Positions 7,451-18,070 of a DNA stretch of 64,000 nt are shown in pieces (position 1 is the stretch's first letter; the number at the start of each line of letters is the position of its first letter). The notes under the pieces are model-generated. The model made no database searches, was not told the origin of the DNA, and saw only the letters and a list, made by a program, of their open reading frames with translations. The stretch covers positions 1 through 64,000 of the forward strand of contig JAJZUM010000001.1 of the NCBI GenBank assembly GCA_021848605.1. Reading direction: 5' to 3'. Both the position numbers and the translations under genes were made by a program. Origin of the DNA: Pseudomonadota bacterium (lineage in GTDB: Bacteria; Pseudomonadota; Gammaproteobacteria; Pseudomonadales; Moraxellaceae).

Positions 7451-8793
7451 GACGGTTCGGTCTCATCAGGTTCTGCCTGCAAAAAGGCTGGAAACAGAAC
7501 CCGCACCCAGAACCCGCCCTCCGGATGATTGGACATACTCAACTGGGCGTGATGAATCTTGACGATCCGATGCACAATGGCCAGCCCAAGTCCCGAACCT
7601 GGACTGGAGCGTGCCGATTCACCCCGCTGAAAGGGACGTAGCAAGCGAGGCAATTCTTCCTCATTCACACCTGAGCCATGATCACGCACCTGAACTTCAA
7701 CGCCTTTTACAAGAAGCTGGGCCCGAATCTCAAGTGGCGGTTCACCGTAGCGCAAAGCATTAGTCAGGAGATTACTGAACAGGCGTTTAACAGACAGACG
7801 TCGTAACATCAGTAAAGGCAAATCCTGAAGCACCAGATCGACCTCGATCAAATGACTAAACTGGGCGGCCACATCACGCAGCAGGGCAATCAGATCAACC
7901 GGTTCCTGGGGCTCATCAGATCCATCACGCATAAAAGCCAGAAACTGTTCAAGAATCTCATCCATGTCCTGGATGTCGAGGATCATGCCCTCAGCCATTT
8001 CCCGGTCAGCAAGCATCTCAGCCGTCAAACGCATCCGGGTCAGTGGTGTTCGCAAGTCATGGGAAATGCCGGCAAGCATCAGTGATCGGTCACGGTTGGC
8101 CTGCAATAATTGCCGGGTCATGCGATTAAAAGCCCTGTTCGCAGCCTTGATCTCCTTGGGACCATGGCGGGTATCAAGCCGTATGCCCTGATCCCCTCGA
8201 GCCACTTTGAGGGCAGCCTGTTCCAAACGCTGTAAAGGACGATTAAGCTGACGAACCAGTACCACGGTGGCAATCAGGGTCAATAAAGGCACACCAAGGA
8301 CCCAGGCAATAATCACGAAAGGATTATAATCGGCAAAATAAGTGAGCGGTTCTCTGACCCATACACCTACCAGAGATGGAACGGCAATCCAGAGCACGGG
8401 CGTTGGCTTGAAAACGAAAAACACCCGCACCGGTTCTCCCAGCTGGCGACCAAGCTGCTCGGCATAGTAGTTGGTAAAAATATCAGCCAACGGCTTCTCC
8501 ATGACCCGCGGAAAAAGAGCCGGGTCGCGTATCACCACCATACCAAACTCGGCCTTAAGCCACCGTTCTTTGGGCGTGATGACATAACGCAAGGGAGCTT
8601 TGTGTTCTTCATCGCGCAACAGCCGCAACACCGTTCCTGAAAGACGGGCATGCTGCTTGACCTCAGGGGCATAGAGATTCACCGAATAAAAAGCCAGCGA
8701 AAGGGTTTGGCTGATCAAAACCACAATGCCAACAACCAGACTTGTTCGCCAGACATTTGATTTGGGCTTCAGCCAGCGCCAGAAATTACCCAC
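7447..8793 (-). CDS. envZ: EnvZ-type osmosensor histidine kinase
   Basis: A 448-aa kinase with a transmembrane segment near 17-36, a periplasmic domain to about 158, a second segment near 159-181, HAMP (about 182-235), and a kinase core. The H-box is AGISHDLRTPLTR with His245. Later come NALRYG (N-box), DHGSGV (G1) and GSGLGLAI (G2). These features and the adjacent OmpR match EnvZ, which phosphorylates and dephosphorylates OmpR to set envelope gene expression. It starts three bases after the ompR stop. It shares an ATGA junction with the small membrane gene downstream. Confidence 0.88.
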   Translation of the reverse strand: MGNFWRWLKPKSNVWRTSLVVGIVVLISQTLSLAFYSVNLYAPEVKQHARLSGTVLRLLRDEEHKAPLRYVITPKERWLKAEFGMVVIRDPALFPRVMEKPLADIFTNYYAEQLGRQLGEPVRVFFVFKPTPVLWIAVPSLVGVWVREPLTYFADYNPFVIIAWVLGVPLLTLIATVVLVRQLNRPLQRLEQAALKVARGDQGIRLDTRHGPKEIKAANRAFNRMTRQLLQANRDRSLMLAGISHDLRTPLTRMRLTAEMLADREMAEGMILDIQDMDEILEQFLAFMRDGSDEPQEPVDLIALLRDVAAQFSHLIEVDLVLQDLPLLMLRRLSVKRLFSNLLTNALRYGEPPLEIRAQLLVKGVEVQVRDHGSGVNEEELPRLLRPFQRGESARSSPGSGLGLAIVHRIVKIHHAQLSMSNHPEGGFWVRVLFPAFLQAEPDETEPS

Positions 8794-8796
8794 GCC

Positions 8797-9513
8797 TTAG
8801 GCATCCGGAACAAACACGTAGCCCACACCCCATACCGTCTGAATAAAGCGCGCTTTGCCAGGATTGTCATCAAGCAGGCGACGCAATCGTGATACCTGAA
8901 CATCAATGGATCGCTCCATGGCTCCCCACTCCCGTCCCCGCGCCAGGTTCATCAGCTTGTCACGGGTCAATGGTTCCCGGGGGTGCTGAACCAGGGCTTT
9001 GAGCACCGCAAATTCACCCGTTGTCAGCTCCAGCCGCTCACCATCCTTGGTTAACTTGCGGGTTGACAAATCCAGAACGAAAGGACCAAAACTGACACGC
9101 TCCTGAGCCAGACTGGGTGCTCCAGGCAATTCACGCACATGACGACGCAGCACCGCCCTGATTCGGGCCAAAAGTTCCTGAGGATTAAAAGGCTTAGGAA
9201 GATAATCATCGGCACCGGCATCTAGGCCACCAATCCGATCCGTATCGCCACCGCGTGCCGTCAGCATGATCACAGGCATGTTGTTTCCCGCTGCCCGCAG
9301 TCGTCGACAAATGGCCAGCCCATCTTCACCGGGTAACATCAAATCCAGAACTACCAGGGCAAAGAGTTCGCGCGACAACATGCGATCCATCTGCACCCCA
9401 TCCGCAACAGCGCGAACGGCAAAGCCCTGTTCTTCAAGAAATCGCTGCAGCAGATTACGCAAACGGGCATCGTCATCGACAATTAACAGTTTTTGGGTCT
9501 GTTCTTCTTGCAT
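8797..9513 (-). CDS. ompR: OmpR-family response regulator
   Basis: A 238-aa regulator. The receiver domain has Asp13-Asp15 acid residues, phosphoacceptor Asp57 (VLDLMLPG) and the PKPF Lys loop. The C-terminal winged helix ends in SRLRRLL...IQTVWGVGYVFVP, the standard OmpR/PhoB DNA-binding signature. It is first gene of ompR-envZ and the 151-aa membrane protein gene. It should bind direct repeats upstream of porin and envelope genes, but no target is visible here. Confidence 0.9.
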   Translation of the reverse strand: MQEEQTQKLLIVDDDARLRNLLQRFLEEQGFAVRAVADGVQMDRMLSRELFALVVLDLMLPGEDGLAICRRLRAAGNNMPVIMLTARGGDTDRIGGLDAGADDYLPKPFNPQELLARIRAVLRRHVRELPGAPSLAQERVSFGPFVLDLSTRKLTKDGERLELTTGEFAVLKALVQHPREPLTRDKLMNLARGREWGAMERSIDVQVSRLRRLLDDNPGKARFIQTVWGVGYVFVPDA

Positions 9514-9670
9514 AATGCTTGGATACCTGCAAAAAAATTGCAGAAACCCTCCTCCATGGTGCTGATGGGCTTAAAACCAGTATACCACAAGACAGACAAT
9601 TGGCTTTTACTACCCCTTGCTGACCAGAAAGGGCTAAAATGCGCCAGCATGATCGACTTTAAGGTGTGTT

Positions 9671-12040
9671 ATGGATCAACTTTTCGCTCAACTTGCCACG
9701 GAACTTCAGGTGGCTCTTTCACAGATTCAGGCAGCTGTTGCCCTACTGGATAGTGGCTCTACGGTACCCTTTATCGCCCGTTACCGCAAAGAAGCGACTG
9801 GTGGTCTGGACGATACCCAGCTCCGTCTGCTTGAAGAGCGACTTGGCTACCTGCGTGAACTGGAAGAACGACGCCGCACCATCCTGCAAAGCATCGAGCA
9901 ACAAGGCAAAATGAGCGATGAACTGCGGACTGCCATTGAGACTGCGGAAAACAAAGCACGACTTGAGGATCTGTACCTGCCCTACAAACCTCGTCGGGTT
10001 ACCAAGGGTCGTCTGGCCATTGAAGCAGGTCTTGAGCCACTTGCTGACCTGCTCTGGTCTGAACCGGAACATCATCCCGAGCATGAAGCCAACGCCTGGC
10101 TACGCCCGGATCAAGGCTATGCCGATGTGCGGGCAGTTCTGGAAGGCGCCCGTTTTATTCTTATGGAACGATGGGCCGAGAACGCCGACCTGATCCAGCT
10201 TCTGCGCAACAGCCTCATTCAGGATGGCCTCCTGTTCAGCAAGGTGGTTGCCGGCAAAGAACAGGCCGGGCAAAAATTTCGTGATTATTTTGAGCACCAG
10301 TCGTCTTTGCAAGGCATCCCCTCCCACCGGGCTCTTGCCCTTTTCCGGGGTCGTAACGAAGGAATCCTGCAGTTGCGTATTGATTTTCCGGAAGAGACCG
10401 CATCGGATTCAGGATCAAACCCCAGCAAGGGAGAACGGCTTCTGGCTGTCTATCTGCAATGGCAATCCCAAAACCGTCCCGCTGATGCCTGGCTGAGCGA
10501 AGTCATGCGCTGGACCTGGAAAGTCAAACTGCAACCACACCTGGAAACTGAATTGCTTTCCTCCATCAAGGATCAGGCTGATCAGGATGCGATACAGGTT
10601 TTTGCCCGCAACCTCAAAGATCTGCTCATGGCAGCTCCGGCAGGCATGCGACCTACCCTTGGCCTTGATCCAGGCATCCGCACCGGCGTCAAGGTTGCCG
10701 TCATCAACGCTACCGGGCAACTGGTTGACCATACCGTTATTTTCCCTCATGAACCACGTAAGGACTGGGAAGGTTCCCTGCAAAAACTGCAGGAACTTTG
10801 CCAACAACATCAGATCGAACTGATCGCAATTGGCAACGGTACCGCCTCCCGTGAGACCGACCAACTGGTCGCAGAACTGATCAAGCGTTATCCCCAATTA
10901 CACCTGACCCGTATTGTCGTCAGCGAAGCCGGGGCATCGGTGTACTCTGCCTCGGAAACAGCGGCTCGTGAATTTCCAGACTTGGACGTCAGTTACCGCG
11001 GCGCTGTCAGCATTGCCCGACGTCTGCAAGACCCCATGGCTGAGCTGGTCAAGATCGACCCCAAATCGATTGGTGTCGGTCAATATCAACATGATGTCCA
11101 ACAAAGCCGTCTGGCACGATCCCTTGACGCCGTTGTCGAGGACTGCGTCAGCAATGTTGGCGTTGACCTGAATACGGCTTCTGCGCCTTTATTGGCACGA
11201 ATTGCCGGCCTGAACAGTATTCTGGCTGGCAATATTGTTTCATGGCGCAATGAGCATGGTCGCTTTCTAAACCGACGACAACTCAAAGAAGTGCCCAGGG
11301 TTGGAGAACGCACTTTTGAACAGGCCGCTGGATTTTTGCGCATTTCCAAAGGGGAAAATCCGCTGGACAGTACTTCAGTACACCCCGAAGCCTACCCCGT
11401 AGTCGAACGATTGCTGCAACAGGTACAAAAACCCATCCAGGACGTCATGGGACACGTCGAACTGCTGCGCAGTATCAAGCCTGAAACTCTGGTCGATGAA
11501 CGTTTTGGTGTACCGACGGTGCAGGACATTCTGCAGGAACTGGAAAAACCGGGACGCGATCCTCGCCCCGAATTCCGGGCACCCCAGTTTGCTGATGGCA
11601 TCCATCAGCTCAAAGACCTCAAAATTGGCATGGTGCTTGAGGGTGTGGTGACCAACGTGACCAATTTTGGCGCATTTGTTGATATCGGTGTTCATCAAGA
11701 TGGTCTGGTGCACATCTCCGCCCTTACCGACCGCTTCATCAAGGATCCCCATGAAGTCATCAAGGCCGGAGACATCGTTAAGGTAAAAATTCTGGAAGTT
11801 GATCATGACCGCTCGCGTATTGCCCTCAGCATGCGCCTCAAGGAACGGGAGCCTCAGCGCAACACGGCCCCATCGGCGCCACCTAAGGAAAAAAACAATC
11901 GCCCAACTCCTGATACAAAACCCGCTGCAAGACCTGCATCTGTTCCAGGGAAAACACCCACCGGAAAACCTGTTTCATCGGGTAAAGCAAGTCTCGGCGA
12001 TCTGCTCCGCAAAGCCGGTCTAAGCCAGGATGCCTCGTGA
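9671..12040 (+). CDS. tex: Tex transcriptional accessory protein
   Basis: A 789-aa nucleic-acid-binding protein of the Tex/YhgF/Spt6 type. It has the N-terminal helical region with [15 protein letters not shown], a YqgF-like RNase H fold ([16 protein letters not shown]), helix-hairpin-helix motifs ([16 protein letters not shown]) and an S1 domain near 640-715 ([26 protein letters not shown]). The C-terminus is a Pro/Lys-rich tail. Tex binds single-stranded nucleic acid and is linked to transcription. AAGGTG precedes the start. The stop overlaps the mtgA GTG start by four bases. Confidence 0.95.
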   Translation: MDQLFAQLATELQVALSQIQAAVALLDSGSTVPFIARYRKEATGGLDDTQLRLLEERLGYLRELEERRRTILQSIEQQGKMSDELRTAIETAENKARLEDLYLPYKPRRVTKGRLAIEAGLEPLADLLWSEPEHHPEHEANAWLRPDQGYADVRAVLEGARFILMERWAENADLIQLLRNSLIQDGLLFSKVVAGKEQAGQKFRDYFEHQSSLQGIPSHRALALFRGRNEGILQLRIDFPEETASDSGSNPSKGERLLAVYLQWQSQNRPADAWLSEVMRWTWKVKLQPHLETELLSSIKDQADQDAIQVFARNLKDLLMAAPAGMRPTLGLDPGIRTGVKVAVINATGQLVDHTVIFPHEPRKDWEGSLQKLQELCQQHQIELIAIGNGTASRETDQLVAELIKRYPQLHLTRIVVSEAGASVYSASETAAREFPDLDVSYRGAVSIARRLQDPMAELVKIDPKSIGVGQYQHDVQQSRLARSLDAVVEDCVSNVGVDLNTASAPLLARIAGLNSILAGNIVSWRNEHGRFLNRRQLKEVPRVGERTFEQAAGFLRISKGENPLDSTSVHPEAYPVVERLLQQVQKPIQDVMGHVELLRSIKPETLVDERFGVPTVQDILQELEKPGRDPRPEFRAPQFADGIHQLKDLKIGMVLEGVVTNVTNFGAFVDIGVHQDGLVHISALTDRFIKDPHEVIKAGDIVKVKILEVDHDRSRIALSMRLKEREPQRNTAPSAPPKEKNNRPTPDTKPAARPASVPGKTPTGKPVSSGKASLGDLLRKAGLSQDAS

Positions 12041-12738
12041 GCATCCTGAAAAAACTCCGGGTGCGAACCATCGTTTTATTCACTCTCGGGCTTCTGATGG
12101 TTTACCAGCTATGGCTGGCCGCTCATGTACTTTGGTGGCGCCAGCACAACCCATCAGAAAGCGCCTTTATGCATGCGGGTCTGGAACGCTTGCGCCAGGA
12201 CGAACCCGATGCCCAACTGCAATACCAGTGGGTCCCTTATGACCACATCGCTGCCAGCCTGAAACGAGCAGTGATTGCTTCCGAAGACGCTCGTTTCCTC
12301 AATCATGATGGCTTTGACTGGGAGGGCATCCAACAGGCCTGGGAAAAAGACATCCACAAACACCATATCGTTGCCGGTGGCTCGACTATATCGCAGCAAC
12401 TGGCCAAAAATCTCTTCCTGAGCGGCCACCGTACCCCCTGGCGTAAAGCCGAAGAAGCCATCATTACGGTTATGCTCGAACACATGCTCAGCAAACACCG
12501 CATCTTCGAGATCTACCTCAATGTCATTGAATGGGGCAATGGTATCTACGGAGCAGAAGCCGCCAGCAAACACTATTTTCACAGCCATGCCCAGCAACTG
12601 AACAACAACCAGGCTGCATGGCTTGCCGCCATCATCACCAACCCGGAATATTACGATGACCACCGCAAAGCTCGCAGAGCTCTTCGCAAAGCGGCAATCC
12701 TGCGCCGGCGCATGTTTGCCGTGGAAGTTCCACGCTAG
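12037..12738 (+). CDS. mtgA: Monofunctional peptidoglycan glycosyltransferase
   Basis: A 233-aa GT51 enzyme that polymerises lipid II into glycan strands at the inner membrane. One N-terminal membrane segment (about 9-30) is followed by the five GT51 motifs: [15 protein letters not shown] with the catalytic Glu, [16 protein letters not shown], the RK..E..I stretch, [15 protein letters not shown] and [13 protein letters not shown]. There is no transpeptidase domain. It starts with GTG at 12037 overlapping the tex stop, so it is translationally coupled to tex. Confidence 0.95.
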   Translation: MSILKKLRVRTIVLFTLGLLMVYQLWLAAHVLWWRQHNPSESAFMHAGLERLRQDEPDAQLQYQWVPYDHIAASLKRAVIASEDARFLNHDGFDWEGIQQAWEKDIHKHHIVAGGSTISQQLAKNLFLSGHRTPWRKAEEAIITVMLEHMLSKHRIFEIYLNVIEWGNGIYGAEAASKHYFHSHAQQLNNNQAAWLAAIITNPEYYDDHRKARRALRKAAILRRRMFAVEVPR

Positions 12739-12800
12739 GCATTTGCCCATTCATCGTGACATAACCAAGTTCATTGAGTTTAACTCACACGAGTCATGCC

Positions 12801-13046
12801 ATGCGAATCTAAAACATCCACGAAGCCAAAACGCAGCTTGCCAAACGGGTCGAAATGGCGGCCAAGGGCGAATCCTTCGTCATCGCTAAGGCTGGTAAGC
12901 CCATGGTGAAGATCATCGCACTCGACACACCGGAATCCTCGCAAATGAAGCGATTTGGTTTTATGGCCGGTCAGATTAAGGTGCCAGACGACTTTAACAC
13001 CATGGGTGCGGGCGAAATTCAAAACCTGTTTGAGGGCAATGCGTGA
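12801..13046 (+). pseudogene. Phd/YefM-type antitoxin with an early stop codon
   Basis: From ATG 12801 the frame reads M-R-I, then TAA (12810-12812), then continues NIHEAKTQLAKRVEMAAKGE and on to SFVIAKAGKPMVKII, a classic Phd/prevent-host-death antitoxin. It ends FEGNA at 13044-13046. The stop removes the first codons from normal translation. Restart at the internal ATG 12855 would give a 63-aa product without the first helix of the DNA-binding fold. The C-terminal toxin-binding part is intact. No full toxin gene follows, so the locus looks like a relic. Confidence 0.75.
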
Positions 13047-13060
13047 AGCTGCTGCACTAG
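13043..13060 (+). pseudogene. Residual start of a PIN/VapC-like toxin gene
   Basis: A GTG overlaps the antitoxin stop as GTGA, the usual antitoxin-toxin junction. It reads V-K-L-L-H then TAG. VapC/PIN toxins that follow such antitoxins typically begin M-[KR]-L-L-L-D-T-H. Nothing after the stop resembles a PIN domain. From 13061 to about 13290 I see no gene; the same frame stays open to 13259 but shows no known motif. Confidence 0.4.
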
Positions 13061-13356
13061 GTCCTGTATGTCAGCTTTCGTGAAGTTAACAGTCGTATTC
13101 GTCGCGAGCAAGCCGATAAAAACATGAGCGTTTTCATAAAGATAGCTCGAAACATTGGTCAGAAAACGCCAACAAAGCACGGCAACAAAATGAAAATCCG
13201 GGTCTGTGGCCAGGACGACAGCTTCAGGGGAAAAACGATTTTCGGGTTTGCAAAATCATAGTGATCTTGCCCTGAGGGCCTATTGAATCCATTCATTCAG
13301 ATTCAAAATACATGCTATGATGCATCATTGGGATGGTGGGTTCATGAGGGTACCCT

Positions 13357-14319
13357 ATGAAAACTCTGGGACGGGTCACGTTTGTTCTTGCAATCGCAAC
13401 GCTTTCGACGGCAAAAGCTGATTGTCTGAATGATGTTCAGGCAGCGGTTCATGCCCAACAGGTCTGCTTGGGGCAACAGAAATATGCCTCCGAGTGCAAT
13501 CACCAGCAGGATGAGACTATGGCCCAGGCTGCTGCCTGTCATCGCGCTGGCCTCGACGGCAGTCTGATCAGTACTGCTATGCAGGCAGGTGCCCATGAAG
13601 TTCATGCTCCTGCCGAGGATAGCCCGTACCGACAGGGACTACCCAAAATTGAAGAACGTAATGCCCTGCTGACCATGAGCGAGCAACGCTGGAAACGCGT
13701 TTTTGGTGACATCCTGCCGCCGATGAATGAGGATAATTTCGACAGCAAAGATTGTCCCATGGCTTTTGAGGGTGCGCCTGGTCGTTTCAGGATGGTCGGC
13801 CTGACTATGTTGCCTGTGGTGGAACGACTGGGTATCTATCTTGGCCCCGCCGCCCATAACATCACCCATATGTATCTGACTCCGATGCAGGATAAAACTT
13901 GCTATGGTTTTAAGGGCTTACAGCAGACCGAACCGGTCGAGGAGACCCTCCCCAACCAGGTTGACAACCTGAACAATTCAGATCTTGCCAAGCTACATGC
14001 TCTGAATCTGAGCAGCCCCAGTCAGGCAGGCATTCTGGGGACGGTTCATACCCACATCTGTTCAGATGAAGCGACCTGCCTGACCCGGCAAAAGAAACTT
14101 TATGCCAACTGGATGACCTACCAGGATCTGGTCCGCCAGGTTTCTGCCGAGGAAGATTGCAGCCGTTATGCTGAAGCCAATGCATCTGGTGAAATAAATC
14201 TCAGCCAGATCAATGATATGAACTGCTCAGCCAAAGACCTCAAGACCAATCTGGCCCGCGATCAGAAGCAGTTGCATCTTCTTGAAGCTTCTCTATATGA
14301 CACAACCAAACATCCATAA
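13357..14319 (+). CDS. Uncharacterised secreted cysteine-rich protein
   Basis: A 320-aa protein with a signal peptide (MKTLGRVTFVLAIATLSTAKA, cut near residue 21). The mature protein holds about ten cysteines spread along the chain, for example at DCLND, QVCLG, SECNH, AACHR, KDCPM, KTCYG, HICSDEATC, EDCS and MNCS. The even number suits disulfide bonding in the periplasm or outside. Central motifs GILGTVHTHICSD and RFRMVGLTMLP look structured but match no family I know. A GAGGG lies six bases before the start and a TATGAT -10-like box near 13314. It stands alone before xseB. Confidence 0.7.
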   Translation: MKTLGRVTFVLAIATLSTAKADCLNDVQAAVHAQQVCLGQQKYASECNHQQDETMAQAAACHRAGLDGSLISTAMQAGAHEVHAPAEDSPYRQGLPKIEERNALLTMSEQRWKRVFGDILPPMNEDNFDSKDCPMAFEGAPGRFRMVGLTMLPVVERLGIYLGPAAHNITHMYLTPMQDKTCYGFKGLQQTEPVEETLPNQVDNLNNSDLAKLHALNLSSPSQAGILGTVHTHICSDEATCLTRQKKLYANWMTYQDLVRQVSAEEDCSRYAEANASGEINLSQINDMNCSAKDLKTNLARDQKQLHLLEASLYDTTKHP

Positions 14320-14342
14320 TGAACAACCTTTGGTGAGCGCCT

Positions 14343-14618
14343 GTGCCTTCCAGTCAAGAACCCCAAACTGCATTAGCCAATCCTACGCACGCTGAACTGA
14401 AGGATTTTGAACGCCTGATGGATGAGTTACAGAGCATTGTCACTCAACTAGAAAAGGGAGATCAGACTCTTGAGCAGTCGCTGAGTACCTTTGAGCGAGG
14501 TGTCACCCTGACCCGAATCTGTCAAAATCTGCTTGATACGGCCGAACAACGGGTGCAGGTCCTGCTTGAATCCGGCCAAAAAGAAAACTGGAACAATTCG
14601 GCGGAGTCCACTGATTGA
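14343..14618 (+). CDS. xseB: Exodeoxyribonuclease VII small subunit
   Basis: A 91-aa subunit of the single-strand-specific exonuclease that partners XseA in DNA repair. The helical-hairpin signature is clear: FERLMDELQSIVTQLEKGD then LEQSLSTFERGVTLTRICQ. The start is GTG at 14343; the first 18 residues are a variable extension. Its stop overlaps the TTG start of ispA. The xseB-ispA-dxs order is conserved in many gammaproteobacteria. Confidence 0.92.
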   Translation: MPSSQEPQTALANPTHAELKDFERLMDELQSIVTQLEKGDQTLEQSLSTFERGVTLTRICQNLLDTAEQRVQVLLESGQKENWNNSAESTD

Positions 14619-15490
14619 GTCTCGATGCATTTCTTGAAGACTGTGCCCATCGCTGTCAAAGGCTCCTTGAGCAGTCGTTGCAGTCGTCATCTGTTCAAGA
14701 CAACTTGCTCCTGGATGCCATGCGATACAGCTGCCTGAATGGAGGCAAGCGTATTCGCCCGGCACTGACTTATGCCTCCTGCGTGGCTTTTGGCGGTTCG
14801 CTGTCTGCTGCCGATATGCCCGCCGTTGCCCTTGAACTGATACATGCCTACTCCCTGATTCATGACGACTTGCCGTGTATGGATGATGATGATCTGCGCC
14901 GGGGTCAGCCTACATGCCACCGTCAGTTCAGTGAACCCGTCGCACTGCTTGCCGGAGACTCCCTGCAGTCCTTGGCATTTGCCCTGCTTGCCGAAACCCC
15001 CGTGGCCGATGGGCATTTACGCCCCATGCTCGCCCTACTTGGCAGAGCTGCTCTTGATATGGCAGCCGGACAAAGCCGCGACCTGCAAGCTGAAAATACG
15101 CCTATTCCCCTTGATGAACTTGAATCCATTCATCGTCTCAAGACGGGGGCACTGATGCAGGCTAGTCTTTGCCTGGGTGCCCTAGTGGCTGGTTGCAGCG
15201 ATCACTCTGTACTTGATCAGCTCAAAAAACTTGGTGGCCTCCTTGGCCTATGCTTTCAGATTCAGGATGATATTCTTAATGTTATTGGTGATGAACACCA
15301 ACTGGGCAAACGTACCGGCTCGGATGCCGAACTCGCCAAATCTACTTATCCTGCTCTGCTTGGACTTGATGCCGCCCGTATCTATGGCCAGAGAATTCGT
15401 GATGAAGCCCTGCAACTGATCAACCATCTAGGTCTTCACAACAGCATATTGTGTGAGTTAACGCATTTTCTTGTCGCCCGCGACCGTTGA
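14615..15490 (+). CDS. ispA: (2E,6E)-farnesyl diphosphate synthase
   Basis: A 291-aa prenyltransferase that condenses IPP with DMAPP and geranyl diphosphate to farnesyl diphosphate. The first aspartate-rich motif HDDLPCMDDDDLRRG begins at residue 83, and the second is QIQDDILNVIGD. GGKRIRPALTY holds the pyrophosphate-binding Lys and Arg. The start is TTG at 14615, overlapping the xseB stop by TTGA. The neighbours xseB and dxs support the call. Confidence 0.93.
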   Translation: MSLDAFLEDCAHRCQRLLEQSLQSSSVQDNLLLDAMRYSCLNGGKRIRPALTYASCVAFGGSLSAADMPAVALELIHAYSLIHDDLPCMDDDDLRRGQPTCHRQFSEPVALLAGDSLQSLAFALLAETPVADGHLRPMLALLGRAALDMAAGQSRDLQAENTPIPLDELESIHRLKTGALMQASLCLGALVAGCSDHSVLDQLKKLGGLLGLCFQIQDDILNVIGDEHQLGKRTGSDAELAKSTYPALLGLDAARIYGQRIRDEALQLINHLGLHNSILCELTHFLVARDR

Positions 15491-15501
15491 GTCGCTATAA
15501 T
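15471..15501 (+). promoter_or_regulatory. Possible internal promoter before dxs
   Basis: A perfect TATAAT (15496-15501) lies 29 bases before the dxs start, with TTGTCG at 15471-15476 and a long 19-base spacer. It could add transcription of dxs independent of xseB-ispA. Confidence 0.4.
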
Positions 15502-15530
15502 AGGATTTTTCTGATCAGGTCACGTCAAGG

Positions 15531-17438
15531 ATGTTTACCAGCATTCCAGCCGAACGCCCCGACACACCTCTGCTCAATGAAATTGATGAGCCGGCACAGC
15601 TTCGATCCCTGCCGCCAGAGGCTCTTGCTGCCCTGGCTGAGGAGTTAAGGGCTTATCTGCTTTGGAGCGTCGGGCAGACTGGAGGCCATTTCGGTGCCGG
15701 TCTTGGGGTGGTTGAACTCACCATTGCCTTGCACTATTGCTACAACACCCCTTGGGACCGCCTGGTATGGGATGTTGGTCATCAGACCTACCCGCACAAA
15801 ATTCTGACCGGACGACGTGAAGCGATGCTCAGTATCCGCCAAAAGAACGGACTAGCCGCATTCCCATCACGCCGTGAATCCGAGTATGACACGTTTGGAG
15901 TTGGACATTCCTCAACCTCCATATCAGCAGCGCTTGGCATGGCTCTGGCTGGTCGTCGGCATGAACCTGCCCGCAAGGTCTGTGCCATCATTGGCGACGG
16001 TGCCATGACCGCTGGGCTGGCCTTTGAAGCGATGAGTCATGCTGGGCATCTTGGTACCGATCTGCTCGTCATTCTGAACGATAACGATATGTCTATTTCC
16101 CGTAATGTCGGCGGGTTTTCCAATTATCTGGCAAGAATCTGGGCCAGCCGAACCTATATTGCTTTAAGGGAAGGCGGCAAGCGCGTGCTCTCGACCATGC
16201 CCTCAACACTGGACTTTGCCCGACGAACCGAAGAGAGCATGAAACACATCCTGCATGCTCCTGGCACCCTTTTTGAAAGTTTGGGCTTCAACTACGTCGG
16301 TCCTATTGACGGACACAACCTGCCAGACCTAATCGATACCATCAGCAATTTGCGCGCTGCAGGCGGCCCGCAACTGCTGCATGTGTACACGACCAAAGGC
16401 AAGGGATTCAGTCCCGCTGAGTCCGATCCGATTGGCTACCACGCCATTTCCAAACTAGCTCCCGTACAGGAACGGCAGCAACCACCCCAACCGAAGCCAT
16501 TACGCTATTCCGAAGTCTTTGGGCAATGGCTCTGTGACATGGCTCGTCAAGACAATCGACTGATTGGTATCACCCCAGCCATGTGCGAGGGTTCGGGCAT
16601 GCAGCGTTTTGCCCGTGACTTTGCGGATCGCTACCACGATGTTGCCATAGCCGAACAACATGCTTTAACCCTGGCAGCAGGTTTGGCATGCGAAGGCGAA
16701 AAACCTGTGGTTGCCATCTATTCCACATTTCTGCAACGTGGCTATGACCAATTGATTCACGATATTGCCCTGCAGAACCTGGATGTGACTTTTGGCATTG
16801 ATCGGGCTGGATTAGTTGGTGAAGACGGCCCAACCCATTCCGGAGTCTTTGATCTGGCCTATATGCGCACCCTACCCAATATGGTCATCATGACACCATC
16901 GGACGAAGTTGAATGCCGCGCCATGCTGACAACCGCCTATCATTACCCCGGCCCGGCGGCGGTTCGCTACCCACGGGGAACCGGTATGGGTCTGAACATA
17001 CCTGCCAGCCTTGAGTCCCTGCCCATTGGAAAAGCTCGATTAGTACGACAAGGCCAGGGCATTGCGCTGCTCTGTTTCGGTTCCCTGATCCAAACAGCCT
17101 TAAAGGTCGCGGACACCTTGGATGCCACGGTCGTTGACATGCGTTTTGTCAAACCCATCGACTCCGACATGGTGCTCAGCATGGCCAAGCGGCACACGCT
17201 GTTGGTCAGCATCGAAGAACATCAGAAAGCTGGTGGTGCCGGCAGTGCCGTCGCTGAACACCTGCTCGATCAAGGCATCCGGACTCCCCTGCTGATCTTG
17301 GGAATTCCGGACCGGTTTATTGAACACGCCAGCCCTGCCGAAATGCTGATCGATGCGGGATTATCCGTGGAACAAATCACCGCGCAGATTAGCCAGCACC
17401 TTCAGCGACTGGAATCATCTGCCGGCGGTGGCACATAA
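15531..17438 (+). CDS. dxs: 1-deoxy-D-xylulose-5-phosphate synthase
   Basis: A 635-aa thiamine-diphosphate enzyme that joins pyruvate and glyceraldehyde 3-phosphate, the first step of the MEP isoprenoid pathway. The ThDP/Mg motif [14 protein letters not shown]...NDNDMSIS is in the N-terminal domain, the catalytic Glu lies in [14 protein letters not shown], and RYPRGTG is present. Length is normal for Dxs. A CAAGG lies upstream of ATG 15531. The last 37 bases overlap the convergent ribA gene. Confidence 0.96.
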   Translation: MFTSIPAERPDTPLLNEIDEPAQLRSLPPEALAALAEELRAYLLWSVGQTGGHFGAGLGVVELTIALHYCYNTPWDRLVWDVGHQTYPHKILTGRREAMLSIRQKNGLAAFPSRRESEYDTFGVGHSSTSISAALGMALAGRRHEPARKVCAIIGDGAMTAGLAFEAMSHAGHLGTDLLVILNDNDMSISRNVGGFSNYLARIWASRTYIALREGGKRVLSTMPSTLDFARRTEESMKHILHAPGTLFESLGFNYVGPIDGHNLPDLIDTISNLRAAGGPQLLHVYTTKGKGFSPAESDPIGYHAISKLAPVQERQQPPQPKPLRYSEVFGQWLCDMARQDNRLIGITPAMCEGSGMQRFARDFADRYHDVAIAEQHALTLAAGLACEGEKPVVAIYSTFLQRGYDQLIHDIALQNLDVTFGIDRAGLVGEDGPTHSGVFDLAYMRTLPNMVIMTPSDEVECRAMLTTAYHYPGPAAVRYPRGTGMGLNIPASLESLPIGKARLVRQGQGIALLCFGSLIQTALKVADTLDATVVDMRFVKPIDSDMVLSMAKRHTLLVSIEEHQKAGGAGSAVAEHLLDQGIRTPLLILGIPDRFIEHASPAEMLIDAGLSVEQITAQISQHLQRLESSAGGGT

Positions 17439-18031
17439 TCTTCCAGCATGTGCCCCATTTTGTCGACCTTGGTCTGCAAATAATTGACATTGTGCGGATT
17501 GATGCCTGTTTGCAAAGGCACACGTTCACTGACACTAAAACCATGCTGCTCAACAGCATGAACCTTAAGCGGGTTGTTGGTCATCAGCTTGATGGTTGAG
17601 ACCTTGAGTGTTCTCAGCATCTTGCCACACATCGAATACTCGCGCAAATCAGGCGCAAAACCAAGCTGCTCATTAGCCTCAACAGTATCGGCGCCCTGAT
17701 CCTGTAAAGCATAGGCCCTGATCTTGTTCACCAGACCAATGCCTCGACCTTCCTGACGCAAATAGAGAATAATGCCCCGTCCTTCCTGGGCGATCAATTT
17801 CATGGCCAGATCCAGTTGCGGACCACAATCACAACGTTGGCTACCAAAAGCGTCTCCGGTCAAACACTCCGAGTGGATGCGGGTCAATACGGGGGCACCA
17901 CAGGCAACATCCCCCATGACCAGAGCCACATGTTCCTTGCCGGTGTTGGGGTCTTCAAAAGCATGGATCTGGAACCGTCCATATCGGGTGGGCAATACAC
18001 TGCTCGCAATCCATTCAACTGGCATATTCAA
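17402..18031 (-). CDS. ribA: GTP cyclohydrolase II
   Basis: A 209-aa enzyme that opens GTP to the pyrimidine precursor of riboflavin. Zinc ligands Cys56, Cys67 and Cys69 are intact in [20 protein letters not shown]. The catalytic stretch [11 protein letters not shown] and the NPLKV near the end are conserved. It is the last gene of the leftward rib-nusB-thiL-pgpA cluster. It supplies the activity probably missing from the RibBA-like protein at 20434-21552. Its 3' end overlaps dxs. Confidence 0.95.
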   Translation of the reverse strand: MNMPVEWIASSVLPTRYGRFQIHAFEDPNTGKEHVALVMGDVACGAPVLTRIHSECLTGDAFGSQRCDCGPQLDLAMKLIAQEGRGIILYLRQEGRGIGLVNKIRAYALQDQGADTVEANEQLGFAPDLREYSMCGKMLRTLKVSTIKLMTNNPLKVHAVEQHGFSVSERVPLQTGINPHNVNYLQTKVDKMGHMLEDYVPPPADDSSR

Positions 18032-18070
18032 ACCCTCTAAGTCAATAAAACGAGACAGTATCTTCCTGAG

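Noticed and set aside
13061-13261. Open frame continuing in phase with the toxin remnant
   Set aside because: No PIN-domain acidic residues or other motif can be seen; it is probably chance.
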